Shown: piece after piece, positions 34,401 to 47,425 of the stretch
Numbering within the stretch: position 1 is the first letter of the stretch
Layout of the letters: every line of letters begins with the position of its first letter
DNA from: Pogonophryne albipinna
Lineage: Eukaryota > Chordata > Actinopteri > Perciformes > Artedidraconidae
Assembly (NCBI GenBank): GCA_028583405.1
Contig: CM053256.1
Coordinates: 10,366,494-10,430,493, forward strand
Direction of reading: 5' to 3'
Length of the DNA: 64,000 nt
Position numbers and translations under genes: made by a program
The notes under the pieces: generated by a model
What the model saw: the letters and a program-made list of their open reading frames with translations, nothing else
Told to the model about the DNA's origin: nothing
The model's database searches: none

Positions 34401-37400
34401 CCATATGAGCGAGAACTTAGACCCCTGCTCTACTTCACCCCTCCATACAAGACTCGCTTTGATACCCAGTTTGAGAAAGCCATTGTGGAAGAGCCCATGG
34501 ACTCTGCTGGTACAGAAGGACCAGCAGTGGATAATGAGGCAGACGCTGTTGCCCAGCTCAAAGAGCTGCTGACCAGTTTTGGAGAGGACAGGGATGCCCG
34601 CTGGGTCCCTGCTCTAGAAGAGGCCCCTGCCCTACTGGCCAAAGGCCTCGCTCATTTCATCAAACAAGGAGAGGGCGAGCTGGAGGAACCTGTTGGAGTT
34701 TTAGCACAATGGGCGCTCCAAGCTCTGAATATGGAGATTGCTCTGAAACAACCCATTGCTCTTAATCTCAGACAATTGAAAGCTGGTGCCAAGCTACTAT
34801 CACAGCTTGCCGAGTGCCCACAGGGCCTCTCGGTGCTGCTGCGTGAAGGGGCTCTCGGTGTGCTGCTGGAGCTCATCCAAGCGGACCATGTCTCCTCTAC
34901 ACTGAAGCTGAGCATCCTGAGAGCTCTGGGGGCCCTGACCAGTATTCCCGCTGGAGCAGAGGCTTTCCTACATGCAGGAGAGTCGGAGAAGAGTGGCTAT
35001 CAGGTAAGCATCACTAATTGTACAAACTTGAAAATAGTATATTGTCGAACATTTTTTATTAAATTCATAAGAAACAAGAATTAGATGAAATTACTTGATC
35101 TTCCTGATGTGCTTAAACAGGTGAATACAAATCCCAAATAGAACCAAGCCTTACATTTGATTCAAGTGTGAGCTGGCCTTTAAATACAGCATGTAATGAA
35201 CCATAGGCGGTGAATATGAGTTTCCCCTGGGCAGGTGGTAGCTTATTAGGCTGCCTGTGTGTGAATGTTTGTGTGAATGGCTGAATCGTATATGTCAAAG
35301 TTCTTTGAGATGCAGCCCATTACCATTTACCTTGAGTTACTCACAGACTCAGTCAGGCCAATATTCTTTGTTATAGCTATTTGTGTTTCATTTAACCACT
35401 CACTGCCTTGGCTGTAATGTAAGTAAATCATGTTACATTTTTGCCTCACTCATATCTCACACTTTGCTGTATGTCCTTTTCACAGCGTTTAGTCCACATG
35501 TTCCTGCGTGAAGAAACAGTGAGAGTCATTACTGCTGGCAACGCGATATTACAGAAGAGCCACATGTATGAGGTGCTGGTCGACCTGCAGCGGGCAGCAG
35601 CAACATTGAGTGAACCACAGCAGGTAGACTCACACACACACGTATTCTCACACACACATGTTACTAACTTAGTACATTTTTATGATAATCATGGCTAACT
35701 ATCATAGGAGGAGATGGAAGACTCTGAGATCCCCATGGAGGAGGAGCCGTCCCTGAACTCGTCCCCTGTGAGCGAGGCTGAGCTGGATCGGCTGGCAGGG
35801 GTTTTGGAAGAGTTACATCACCTGCTAGAGACGGCCCCTTACTGCATGGTGCAGCCGCCTGTCAAAGCCTTCCCCACCAGTGCTAGAATAACAGGGCCAC
35901 AGGAGAGGGACGATCCATACCCGACACTGTACAGGTAAACCTACAAACACATACGACCTCAAACCTCGCACAGTGCAGACACTTCAATCCAATTTCATCA
36001 CATATATTGTAACATTCTTTTATAGTTCCATACACACCTACTGTCTAGAAGGCATACATATAATCCACTTTTTTGCCACAAATAAGAATTGTAAACAGAG
36101 CTAATTACCATAGACCAACAAGCATGTGAATTATAAACGTATGTTTGTGTAGAGATTTGGTGGAACAAATAGAACAGCACTTCTAGTCTAAAAAGTACAA
36201 AGATAAGAAGCTTCCAGACTGCATTCAGAATTTGTTCCAAATTAAAGAAAGATAGTATGAAAGAGGAACAAAGATTAACAAATGTGTTTAAAAGAAAGAC
36301 AAGTTACGTTTACAATACCCTTATAAGGAAAAATAGGTATTTAAAAAAAAAAAGATAAAGGAAAACATATTATGAACGCTGTATGTATTTATTTCAATTA
36401 GCCAAAACTCATATACACACTAGAGGTCATACGTTTTTGAAAAAATATAAAACACATGCATTTTATTTAGTTTCTTGAAATTTCACTCAATACATTTAAT
36501 GCGTATTGTATTGTACAAAAAAATAAACTGTAAAAATATTAGGTTTAATAAACGATTATGGTCTGTGTCAGGGAATAATTCTGTATACATGTTGTTTACC
36601 CTTTGCCCTCTGACGCAGATGCCCAGCCTTGGGCAGCATGCTACTGTATCTCCCTTAAGGAGGGGCTGCCCTAGAATATTGTTGATGTTACCAGTTTGTG
36701 ACCGGGCAACTCTCGATCAGAGATAGTTATTGCTGTGGGACACCTGGAACACATCCTTCTCGGGGTGTAGATGACCCCGAGCCATAAGCGACAACAAATG
36801 TGATTCAGTGTCCTCAGCTGTTTAGTCTATCTATTGAAGAATGTTGATTATTACACTCCGAACTAGTTAAAACCTGGAGCTACAGGAGGGTTCTTCAGAA
36901 TTGATTGTGGCATCTCAACCGTGTGGTCAGACCGTGGCACGTGACATGTCTTGTGAATTCTCCGGCCGAAGCTCCAAATAAACCGTCAGTGTTTGCCATC
37001 AAAGCTCCAGCTCTCCATCGTGTCTCTCAATTGCTTCAGAAGTTTCCCCCACAGTCTGCATAAACTTGTATTGTTTTGTCACAGATTCGAACATAAGACT
37101 GAAAACGTCTGAAAATAAACTAAAAGTTGAATGGAGCTGGGACTGCTTGATTGGGTTTGTATTAATGCACCTTCTCATCCCTCAGGTATATGCATGCGTG
37201 CCACTTCCTGGAGAGCACGGCGGCGGTGTTGTCAGCGGCTGCAGCGGCCGGTCACCTCGGGGTCACCCAGGCTGTCCGGGAGATCCTCCGCTTCCTGTCG
37301 CTCACACAGTCAGGACTGCTCTTCCTCCTCGCTCAGCCCACTCCCACCAACCTGCTGCTGCGTCTCCTGGCGTCAATGGTAGAAGCCGAGAGCGAGGACA

Positions 37401-40400
37401 CCACCTTTACAGGGGGAGAGGGAGGGGTCACGGGGCCAGGGTTCGGGGAGGAGGGCTTTGGCGTGTGGCTGATGCAGGCTCTGCACGCTCTGCAGAGTGT
37501 GTCCGAGCTCATGAGCCATGTGGCTGCAGGAGGAGAGGGGGGGGTTGGGCTAGAGGAAGGGGACAACCCGGAAGTCCTGGGCATGCTTCATGCCCTCTAC
37601 CTGATGACCTTCACTCAGACCGGCCGCAGTGCAGTGGCCCACGTCTTCAGCCTGGAGAACAACCTGTCGTGTCTGGTGACCCTGCTCCAGCACCACAGCA
37701 AGGACGGACAGGGGTACAGCTGCTCTTCTACTCATGTCCTTTTCTTTATGCAGTGGTTTTATTTAAATGTATGATTTCTGAGTATGTTTTGACTTATTTT
37801 TTTTATCTTTTCTTGTAGTGAGGCCAAAGCTCGCAAAGCAGTGACCTATAACTACGCCTGTATGCTGGTGCTCCTCGTGGTGCAGACCTCCAACGACCTG
37901 AGGACGATGGAACAATATGCCGCTCCACTGGTCGCTATAGCCAAGGCTGACGACACCAATGCCAAGTTACAGGGTACATTTATTATTTAATATGATGAAA
38001 ATAAATTCATTATCGGTTCTTCTAACGTCTTGAAATCTGGTGCCAAAGTACGTTACATTAAATTATTTAAATAGGAATTTGCTATCATTGTTTTTATTAA
38101 ATGTGTGCATTTATTCACACAGCATATATGTGTGTGCATTTCTTTAATATTCAACTTGTCATAACCTCACAGATGGCATATTTAAATGTAACTTTTTGTA
38201 TTTTTTGATATACAGTAATGTTCTAACCATATATTACATTTATTCTTTGGGAACATGGGACATGAAAACTTGTTCATCACAGCAAATTCTAAATGTCAGT
38301 TCCTGGAACAAATCGGTTAAACTATCATACCAAGTGTCCATTTTTTAAAATCTAAATCGTCAGATTTTTAATTGTTTATGTTTTGTTCTTCCTTTGTACT
38401 TCAGAGCTTGGCAAATGGCTGGAGCCTCTGGATAAAATACGCTTTGAGATCGGCAGCATTCCCGTCCTCATAGATTACATCAAACAGGTACAGCTCTCTC
38501 CTATATTTCTGAGTCTTTTTAAGTCAGCGAGTGATACATCTCTTCAGTTGGCAGAGTTTTGGCTGCTGCCAATGACTTTATTATGAGATATAACTCGGGT
38601 TATGTATTTACTCTTTCAGTAAAGTAATCAGTCTCTTATTCTTACATAAACTGCAAGGAGCCTTAGATTACAGTTTCATCATTTTAATTTAATGCAGAGT
38701 TATAGAGCTTATTTCATCAGGGAAAAACCGTACATTATTCTCACCACTTATAAGCAAGCTGCTGAAAGAGTGGCTCATTCTAAGATATGATACAAACTAG
38801 GGCTGCACGATATTGAAAAAAACTGACATTGCGATATATATTTTTTTCCCCTGCGATATATATTGCGATTTTTTAAACTATATTTAACCGGGTGAAGGAT
38901 TTTAGTCACGGACGTCTGGATCTTAACTGGTTGACTCATCATACTTTAAGTCATGATCTAACATGTCATGATAATGCATGTTGCTTGGTTCATCTGTGAA
39001 TGAAGAAGAGAAGAACCTTTTTGTATCCAAAATAGTTCCAGATGGCAGATGTTGCTTTTCTTTTTGGAAGTAAATCTTCATTCTCGCCGGTATTGTCCTC
39101 CTGTGCCTCGCTCATTTTTCACCGGTGTTTTGATGGTCTGCAAACTAGCGGGGCGGAGCCTGCTGTGATCTGATCAAGAATGATTGTGATTGGTGGTTTG
39201 CTGTGTATGCAGAGCCTGCATGTCACTCACTCAAGTACCCCTGACATAGCAGCAAAATAATTGTAACATGACGTGTTTGAGTTAATTTACCAACTTCATA
39301 CACTTACATTAGCACGTCCTAAAAAAAAAAAAAAAAAAAATATTAATACAAATAATTAATAAAATCGCACGTCCCTGCGATGTGAATATCGCGCATGCGC
39401 ATATCGCGGTTATCGCCATGACACGATATATCGTTCAGCCCTAATACAAACGCAAGCTATACAAACCACTTAAGCTGTTAACAAAGCAACAACTCACACA
39501 CACTGAACTATACATCATGTTTATATAGTATCCCCTTGACATGCAGAGCTTCCCCAACAAGCCTGAACGGCTCAAAAATGTACCGGTCATTAGCCTGGTA
39601 GAGTCAAGGTTGTATGCAAATAACGGTGCTATGTGTCATTTTTAACTTGTGTCTTCTTTTGACTGCAGAATGTGGAACATGTGTTGACTGCTGAGGGAAC
39701 TGGCATGGTGTCTGCTCTCAGGGTCCTGTGTCACATCGCCTGCCCCCCGCCTGCTGTAGAGGGTAAAGACAGAAAACACTGTTTAGGATGCAATGTGTAT
39801 GCCTCAATAAGTATATATTCCAATAACATAATTTCCCAATTTTTGGATGAATAAAGTATATATCTATATGTATGCAAATACAAAAGTAATGTAATCAACC
39901 GAGGTAAACAAACATGATTTCAGAGCCCAGAGATCTTCTCTGCTTTTGCTTTTACAAGCCTGTTCCTCTGCGATTATCCCCACCCATAGGTTAGTGTAAT
40001 AGTGAGAGACCATTGGCTGTAATGTGTACTAATAGCTACTGGTGGTCAAACACTCTACATGGTATTATTTCTAAGCTGTAACGCTGGTTACTGTGTTCAT
40101 GATCGTTGATTGTATCTTCTTTCCACAGGTCAGCAGAGGGATCTGAAGTGGAATCTTGCAGGGGTCCAGCTGTTCTCCGGTGAGGGTCTGGACACGTGCG
40201 TGCGTGTCCTTCAGAAGCTGTGCAGCCTGTTGCTGCAGCCGTGGCGTGTGCACGGACACATGGGCCCCACACCGCAGCGCTGCATGATCATCAGTATCTG
40301 CATCAGCACACTGAGACTGCTGCGCACCATGCTGACGGAGCTCCTGCGTGGGGGAGCGTTCCAATTCAGGGACACTCGCGTGGCCAGTGTGTTGGTGTCG

Positions 40401-43400
40401 CTCCACATGATCGTCTGCTCCATCCCCGCATCCGGACGTCTAGACGGAGAGGAGACTCGAGTGCAGGCGCTCATCGTGGACGTACTGCTCACCTTCACAC
40501 AGGGTGTTAATGAAGAGGTGTGTGTGTGAATGAGCAAGAGTATTAGCACTTCTGTTGAAGTAAATATTAGACTAAAAGTGTCATAAATGGTCATTAATCT
40601 AAGTCTTTATGTGTGTTTTGTGCAGGTGACTCACACAGAAGAGACTCTGGCCAGTAACACTTGGTCTCTGATGCTGAAAGAGGTTTTGGGCTCGCTGCTG
40701 AAGGCTCCTGAAGGGCTCTTCTCTGGTTTGACGTTGCTGTCTGAGCTCCTGCCTCTTCCACTGCCAATGCAGAGCACTCAGGTAACTCAATATATCATCC
40801 TCGTCCCCTATCTGACCTGAAACAAATATGCACTGATTCCCAAGGCCTTAGCATGGTGAATAGGCTAAATTATACAGCACCAGATGATGTTCTCAACTCT
40901 TTAAAGTCTGGTTGGTTCATGGACTCACAGAGGTGTTCCACTGAATATACGGAAACACTGGATTGGATATTTAGCATTAAAATATATATCTACACGCAAA
41001 CCTTAATAGTCTTTTGGTTCCACAGGTGATATCCGTCCAAGATGTAGCGGTAGCCTTGAACACGAGGAAGCTGTGGAGCATGCACATACGGGCACAGTGG
41101 AAAGTGTTCTCTGAGGCTCTGAGATGTGCGTGCGCCACCAGCTGCCCCCCCCTCCTGGCCATGCTGAGGAGGATGTGCGTTCAGCTGGCTGACCTTTCTT
41201 CACCCACGGCAACACTCATCATGAAGAGCCTGCTGGAGCTGCTGCTGGAGGAGCTGCAGCCGTAAGTGAAAACACACTCAAGGGAGAGTTCCCGTTAGAA
41301 TATTTTTTCGCCGGTCAACATGTCCATTAAAGTTTAAATCTTCCGGACACAATGAGAAAAGTGCCGGTCAAAGGTCTTCTTTGTTATTTATTGAGCTTTA
41401 AAACAAATTGATATGATTCGATATTAAACAAACTAATCATAGTAGATTAACTACATTATTCAAAAGTGAACAGTAACTTACAATAACACGGGAATAATAA
41501 ACGGAGCGCTCTCTCCCTCTCCTGACAGTCCGTTAGTATCATGCAGCTCGTGGATCAGTAATGAGTGACCCGACAGTAAAACTAAACATATCTATAACTA
41601 GTTACGGTAGTTTGAGAGGTCATTAAAATAGCTACGTGTGATATTCTAACCTGAAGTGTGTGTTTTGTTCCGCTCACCGCTGCAGGTGATTATGCAGAGC
41701 TGCGTGTCGACTCGTCAGCAGCAGCTGATCTCTCTCTCCCATCAGATTAGACTTCACTCGCGTTTATGTCCATATCGATCAGATCTAGCTAGTTCTAGCT
41801 AATGATAGGACTACCTGCTTATTAAAAGACACCTAAACAATAAGTGTCGCTACTCGCTATGCAACCGGGTGAGGCCACAAAGTATAGCGCAGCATTATGC
41901 ATTTGTTTACATGCCCACCGGAACCCCGAGGCATTACCAACAGATCAACGCACAATCAACCCATACAGGACATCTCTTTCTCCATATCAAGTGTTAGACA
42001 TTAGAATTGACTATTCTTGTCTGTCACATACTCTTTTGTCTGTCACATAAGTGGCGCAAATTGCGCAACTGATGCGGTATTGCGCTAAACGGAAATTATT
42101 TGGACTGGACACTTCGACCGGAGAGATTTAGATTTGCCGGTCTTCAGCATATTTTACCGATCGTATTCCGGTAATTACCGGCTAACGGGAACTCTGACTC
42201 AAGGGAGAATTTAGGAAATGGCTATGCAGCTTTACAGGCCACTAAACCTGCACCAGACAACCTGTCATTTTGAAAGTTTGAAGTGCACACCTACTGCACT
42301 CCCAATCGGATATAATCTCAGACTCCTGTGCCCTGTATACGTTTAAATTAGGCAACATGCATAGGTTTTCCTCCTTTCTGTGTCATTTCATAGCAAAAAC
42401 AGTTATTAAGCACTGTTTTTCTGTGGTGTTATTGACCCAAAAGCAACTTTATGAAAGGGTTAGTTCTGCAATCGCATTAGTGAAATATCCTTTGTGAATT
42501 TGACCTTGAAACGGAACAGATAGCTGTTTTGTTTTTTTGTTGCAATTCTTGCCGCTGTAAGCTGCTGCACCCATTCTTAGTGAATTTCATTTGTGTGAGT
42601 TTAAAATGAGAATTGTATTTTAATTGTATGCAATGTGCTCAATGCAGTGCTGAGGGGAAGATAGTGTGCTGGGGCCAAGTCCTGCGGCTGCTATCTCTGA
42701 TGGACGCCCTGGTGTCACAGAAAGCGTGTAAGAGCGCAGCGCTGCACCTGCTGTCCGGCTCTGTGTCCGGAGACGAGCAACTGGCCGATCTGTTCCCCCC
42801 CATGCTGGCTCTGCTGGTTCCTCCAGCGGACCGCTCCTTACCCAAGCAGCAATGCAGCGAACTAGTGGGGACAATATTACAGTCACTGTGTGACCAGGTA
42901 AGCAGAGTGCCGGGCTCGCACACACCTTAAACATTTGGATATGCTTTTAACTGTTATGTTTTCAATGTTAGGAATATGGTTATATTTGAAGATGCCATGT
43001 GTAAAATGCTTGGATTTTCTTCTACACAGTCACTCATGTAAACCAACAATCTTTTCAAATGTAGAAATGAAACAAATCCCAACGTCATATTTGTCTGTTG
43101 CCTCACACACCACACACAAAGAGGACGGAGGCTAGTAGTTAACTAATAATGATCAAACATACAATTAAAGTTAAATGAACACTGAATGTTGTGGTGTAAA
43201 GGCATCCCATAAATCAATATTATTTGCAAGTGCATCTATGGTTACAAATCAGAGGCTTTTAGAGCCTGGAGATGTTTGGTTCAAGTGCTTGGTTATAACA
43301 TAATGTGATAAAGTCTTGACAGAGAAAAGGACAAACCTAAAATTCTGAATTCCCTTCCCCAGGACATTTCTCTGGTGGTGTCTCCTCCTGGTGAAAGCTG

Positions 43401-46400
43401 CATGTCGGAGGCTGAGCAGCTGGCCAACTCCCTTCCAGGGCGAGAGATGATCTCATCGGTGTGCAACGGCTTGTTGGAGGTTCTGGGGAACGCAGAGAGC
43501 AGCGTCCCACTCCTCCTCACCTGTATCAGGACTCTGGCATTCCTCAACGAGCACGACTACGGACTCTACCACTTCAAAGTGTAAATGACAGTCCCCTCCT
43601 TGTTTCTTGCCATCACCACCACTGTCTCCCTTTTTCTAAACCCTTTTTCTTTTTCTCTGGTAGATAACTTTATTTCTCTTTATCTTTGTTTCAGAGCTCT
43701 GAAGAAACATGGCGCTGGTCTTTGCTCGCTGTTGAAGAGATTGGTGTTGGCCTTCAGCAAGGACTCGGCAGATCTGCTCTCAGCTCTGCTCGACTTCCTC
43801 AGACAGATCCTCAACACAGAAACAATGGTCAGTAACCTGAATAATGTTTTAATGGCAGTCAAATAACAAGACGGGACATTGTACCAAGACATGTCCACCT
43901 GTAGAAATTATAAAATATATTTGGAATTCCTTAAGAATTAAAAATCTAACTGTGCTTTAAGTTAGATTTTTTTAAAGCATTTTGGAGGTGTGTACTAATA
44001 ATTAACCGTGCAAGACTTATTATGTCTTGTAGAGTATAATATGTGATCGTTGTATTTTATTATTGTATCTGTCTGTGTTGTCCTACAGTGTGTGGACGAG
44101 ACACACGGGACAGGGGAGGAGTCAGCCTTCACTCCTCAGCGGCTGCTGTCGGGCTCCGAGATGAAAGCTCTGCTGCAGTGGGAGGGGGCCGAGTCCCACC
44201 CACTCTCTACTTTAGAGAAAAGGATTACGGTACGAATCAAACACAAGTGTAACGCTTTTTGCAAAGTAAGTGATGATGGCAGTTAACTAACTCTGTAACT
44301 CATGTCTGTAGAAACTATGTAAGGAGGACGATTCCCTGGAGACGATGTTGGAGACTGTGGTCGTTCTGAGGCAGACGCTGGAGACGGCCACTGACTCTCC
44401 ACCTGCCGTCGACACTGAGCCCACTTTGCCAGCACCCGAGACCCTCGGGGCTCAGTTTAATCACAGGTACAAAATGACATATTTTTTCTCTATCATTTTT
44501 TTCTCCCTTTTTCCAAATGCAGTCATCGCTCACAGGGAGGCACTTACCCTACCAGCCAGGGAAATGTCACTTTGAAACAAACCTGTACACCCTTCTTTGA
44601 AACTACACATGCACTTATTACAGTATGGATGTGATCATAAATATGCCTGCCTGTCTCTGTCTCTTTGTTTTCTGTAGGACAGTGTTCATTCTGTCCGAAG
44701 CTCTGGATGAGCAGCTGAAGACCCTCTGGTTCTCTCCGTTCCAGACTGACGACATCGAAGCAGACCTTGATTTGGTAAGTGTGTATGCACTTTCAATACA
44801 TTATGGCAAAAATGTAAATCCCACTGCTACTCACTATTGTTTGCATTATTGATTGATCTGCCAATGAATGTAAAATCTAATTAATATAAAATGTCAGTAA
44901 ATATAGAGACATGTATATCCCAAGATTTTGAGTAGTATATGACATAAAAGAGAAACAAATGAAATCTCATTAATTAGATTAGTTTACTAAAATCTACTAT
45001 AAGGATGAATTGATTATTAAAATGGAAAGTAATTGTTTTTCTGTTGACTCATCGATTAGTCATATTGTGGCAGCTCATATACAGATTTGTTATTGTAAAA
45101 TGTGCTAATCTCCATGCAGTATTTAGTTTGGTGGTTTACTCAAATGTTTTTTGGTTTTTCAAATGTTTTTGTAAAGTGCCTTTCTTTCCTTTCTTCACTG
45201 CCAAGTTCTTTTTAATTATGCCTTCATGCTTCCTTTTTTTTGGATCTTCATTTACACACATGAATCTTGGAAACGTAAAAATAAAAACTGAATTACACAT
45301 GATGCTGCAAGGTTATGAAGCACTGTGTTGGTCTGTCTATAAATGCCGCTGTGTCTGTGTTGCAGGTGAAGGTGGATCTGTTGGGTCTGGCTCAGGAGTG
45401 TTGTCCAGAACTGGACCTGAAGGCCGAGCTGGAGCGCTCCTTCCTGTCGGAGCCCTCCTCCCCGGGTCACTCTAAGGCTCCCAAAGGCTTCCGACTTGGC
45501 AAACACAAGCATGAGACGTTTATTACAAGGTATATGTCCACTGTGTTGGTCTATTTCTTTCCATATGTGTTCTGTATATTGTGCAAAAAACTCTCGTCTT
45601 TATTTATTGTGTGTGTCTCTTCAGCGGTAAGTCGGACTACATCGAGCCGGCAAAGCGAGCGCACATCATGGCAGCTCCTCGCGGCCGTGGAGGTCGAGGA
45701 GGGTTCGGACAGAATCTCAACCGACCGCACGATATCTTCCGCCAGCGCAAACAGAACACCTCCCGTCCTCCCAGTATGCACGTCGATGACTTTGTGGCGG
45801 CGGAGTTTAAAGACACTGGGACTCCTCTTGGACTTTTGCCTCCTAAACGGCCCCCCAAGAGCTCCCCAAAACCCCCAACCAGAGGACTGTTCACTGGCAA
45901 CAGAGGCAGGGGCACCTTCCACAGCCAGACTCGCTTCTTCACTCCACCACAGCCCAAAGGGGTTCTGCTATCCGGTACGTACACACAGACACTCGCTGGT
46001 TATAGAAAGATTTCTTAGTTGTTGATATTATAACTCGTGCGATCACACAACACATGGTGGTTTTGTTCCAGCTTCTTAAATGAGAAGGTTTCCTTATTTT
46101 CTTTGTCATATATCATTGTGAACTAAATATGGGACTTTTGGTATAAAAAAAAACATGACATTTGACGTCGCATTCGGCTTCGAGATGTTTGGATTGCCAT
46201 TTTGGACCAATTGCCCGCCTAAACATTGAGCAATTAATAGAATAATTGTCACAGAATACTATGAGTAATAATACAAATACGTAAAGTAGTCGTATCCCTA
46301 TTGTGTAGGTCATATTATTTGTATTCCAGACCGTAAAGTTCATTACATTTCTTCCTTGTTGGAGCATACTGCAGGAAAGATCTACTGATTGGCCACTAGA

Positions 46401-46919
46401 GGGAGTTAAATCTTCTATTTTGGTTCTGTAGGTAACTACACTCGCAGAGAAGGGGGCCGTGGTTCTTCGTGGAGCGGCCAAATTCCAGGAGTCACCCACA
46501 GAGGAACCTACAGTGAACCCCGTGGGGGGCAGAGCAACTTCACACGGGGGCCCATGCCCTCCAGACAACCCCCAGCAAGTAAGAAACCTAAACCCCCAAA
46601 CCAGTACACACACACACACACTTGATTTGCACTTTGGATCTTTAAACACTGAACTAATAATGCAGTGTTTTTGTCTCCAGGTGCGTATCGGCTGGCTCCA
46701 CGGGACCGAGCCCAGCGGGGGAGGGGGGGCGCCGGGCTGTCGTGGCTGAGCGGAGGAGGAGGAGGAGGGGGAGGAGGAGGAGGAGGAGGAGGAGGCAGCG
46801 CTGGAGGAGGTGGTGGTGGCGGAGGAGGAGGAGGAAGAGGATCTCAGGGGAGTAAATTCAGTGGAGGGGGAGGTAGCGGAGGTGGGAGGGGAAGACATGT
46901 CCGTTCCTTCACCAGGTAA
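28453..46919 (+). CDS. virma: VIRMA (virilizer, KIAA1429), m6A methyltransferase complex scaffold (complete)
   Basis: Large nuclear scaffold that joins WTAP, HAKAI and ZC3H13 to METTL3-METTL14 and directs m6A to 3' UTRs. Coding exons: 28453-28515, 29141-29253, 30364-30450, 32465-32513, 32595-32757, 32891-33010, 33598-33825, 34273-35003, 35486-35623, 35708-35934, 37186-37713, 37819-37973, 38405-38487, 39669-39762, 40129-40517, 40626-40781, 41026-41261, 42648-42897, 43363-43580, 43695-43827, 44089-44229, 44312-44466, 44678-44774, 45366-45529, 45625-45974, 46432-46578, 46681-46919. Every junction keeps phase, and the total is 1817 residues (human about 1812). It starts MAGDTSTELLFLDTFKHQ in a good context (G at -3 and +4). 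Order of parts: virilizer N-terminal domain, poly-Pro and acidic (E/D-rich) stretches at about 135-275, long helical-repeat body, RGG/Gly-rich tail ending HVRSFTR. Confidence 0.97.
29316..30127. mobile_element. Non-autonomous hAT-type element in VIRMA intron 2
   Basis: 812 bp. The left end caggggtctgtaaccc is inverted at the right end (gggttgccgacctcta). It is flanked by an identical 8-bp duplication, acctagat, at 29308-29315 and 30128-30135, the hAT signature. Inside it is AT-rich with no transposase. Confidence 0.88.
31500..32240. repeat. GC-rich intronic block with direct and inverted repeats, VIRMA intron 3
   Basis: Two related clusters (about 31549-31640 and 31988-32150) share gcctgcag and multiple copies of ggacacctccactctcagga, ending in caggaagtg. 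Between them lies a perfect hairpin at 31707-31728 (actcatcac, loop ggag, gtgatgagt). A 14-bp palindrome, ctgcctgcaggcag, sits at 31989-32002. It may be a remnant of a mobile element or a minisatellite. I could not name a family. Confidence 0.55.
32330..32420 (+). repeat. Retroelement 3' tail with (ATCT)n microsatellite
   Basis: The sequence tttcccaaattgggatagtt followed by (atct)n at 32398-32420 matches the typical 3' end of fish LINE/SINE copies. Nothing upstream was identifiable as coding. Confidence 0.55.
36566..37053. mobile_element. Solo LTR in VIRMA intron 10
   Basis: 488 bp starting TGTCAGGG and ending CCCCACA, bounded by a perfect 5-bp duplication, gtctg, at 36561-36565 and 37054-37058. 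An AATAAA lies near 36977 in the plus orientation, as expected for an R region. There is no internal coding sequence, so this is what is left after recombination between two LTRs. The family (retrovirus-like or Gypsy-like) cannot be told from the LTR alone. Confidence 0.82.
38798..39443. mobile_element. Non-autonomous hAT-type element in VIRMA intron 13
   Basis: 646 bp. The left end tagggctgcacgatat is inverted at the right end (atatatcgttcagcccta). It is flanked by an exact 8-bp duplication, atacaaac, at 38790-38797 and 39444-39451. It includes a poly-A run near 39320 and alternating gatata and atcgcg motifs. No transposase. Confidence 0.92.
41284..42196. mobile_element. Non-autonomous DNA transposon, hAT-like, in VIRMA intron 17
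   Basis: 913 bp with terminal inverted repeats agagttcccgttag and ctaacgggaactct, flanked by actcaagg at 41276-41283 and 42197-42204. The direct repeat can be read as up to 12 bp because of chance extension. Subterminal ccggtca/ccggtaa motifs are repeated at both ends. There is no transposase reading frame. Confidence 0.8.
46739..46900 (+). repeat. virma: (GGA)n trinucleotide tract encoding poly-glycine, last VIRMA exon
   Basis: GGA/GGT/GGC triplets encode two glycine runs separated by SAG, then RGSQGSKFSGGGG and finally RHVRSFTR. The tract is in frame with the rest of VIRMA. Confidence 0.9.
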
Positions 46920-47425
46920 ATCCACCTGGGCAATGACTGCAGCCTTTCATGGCAACATATGGACCAATCAGGATATTATATATACTGTCTCCATGGAAAC
47001 GTGGTGGGATGATGTTGTCACAATGACGTACCGAATTTGTGTTGATGTTTTATGTTTTGTTATCATGTGTTGTATTTGGAGAATAAAGGTCATAGCAACT
47101 GAGCGTGCGCCTTGTTTTTTTTTTTTACACAAAATGAAATAATGATTTTACGGTTAACTGTTTAAAGTTAACACGCTTTTATCATTGCACTTATTAGCCT
47201 TATCGTGCTTTAATAGAAATGCAGAATTACACCTCATTCAAGGTTCTCCAAGGTGCATGACAACAATGGGAAATGAGAGCGTGAAAAGACTGCATTGCAT
47301 CCAGGGCAGCCATTTAAAAAATATGAAGATAAACGTTGGCGTATTGAATAAGTTAAAGCGCGGACAAAGTACATATTTGTGTGACAGTAAGATGCATAAT
47401 ATACAACCCAAGTTGAACCCAAAAT
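46920..47425 (+). other. VIRMA 3' UTR and short gap before the LINE
   Basis: The AATAAA at 47082-47087 is the likely polyadenylation signal, followed by a poly-T run near 47117. Nothing else is recognised up to the LINE tail. Confidence 0.75.

Noticed and set aside
37066..37818. 250-codon plus-strand frame rich in Gly, Arg and Pro
   Set aside because: It overlaps VIRMA exon 11 in the wrong phase. The true frame (MHACHFLES…) keeps phase with both neighbouring exons.
41844..42050. 68-codon plus-strand frame in VIRMA intron 17
   Set aside because: It lies inside the non-autonomous transposon and shows no transposase or other motif.
46113..46925. 270-codon minus-strand frame with poly-Ser
   Set aside because: It is the complement of the VIRMA glycine repeat. 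It has no splice or family support.
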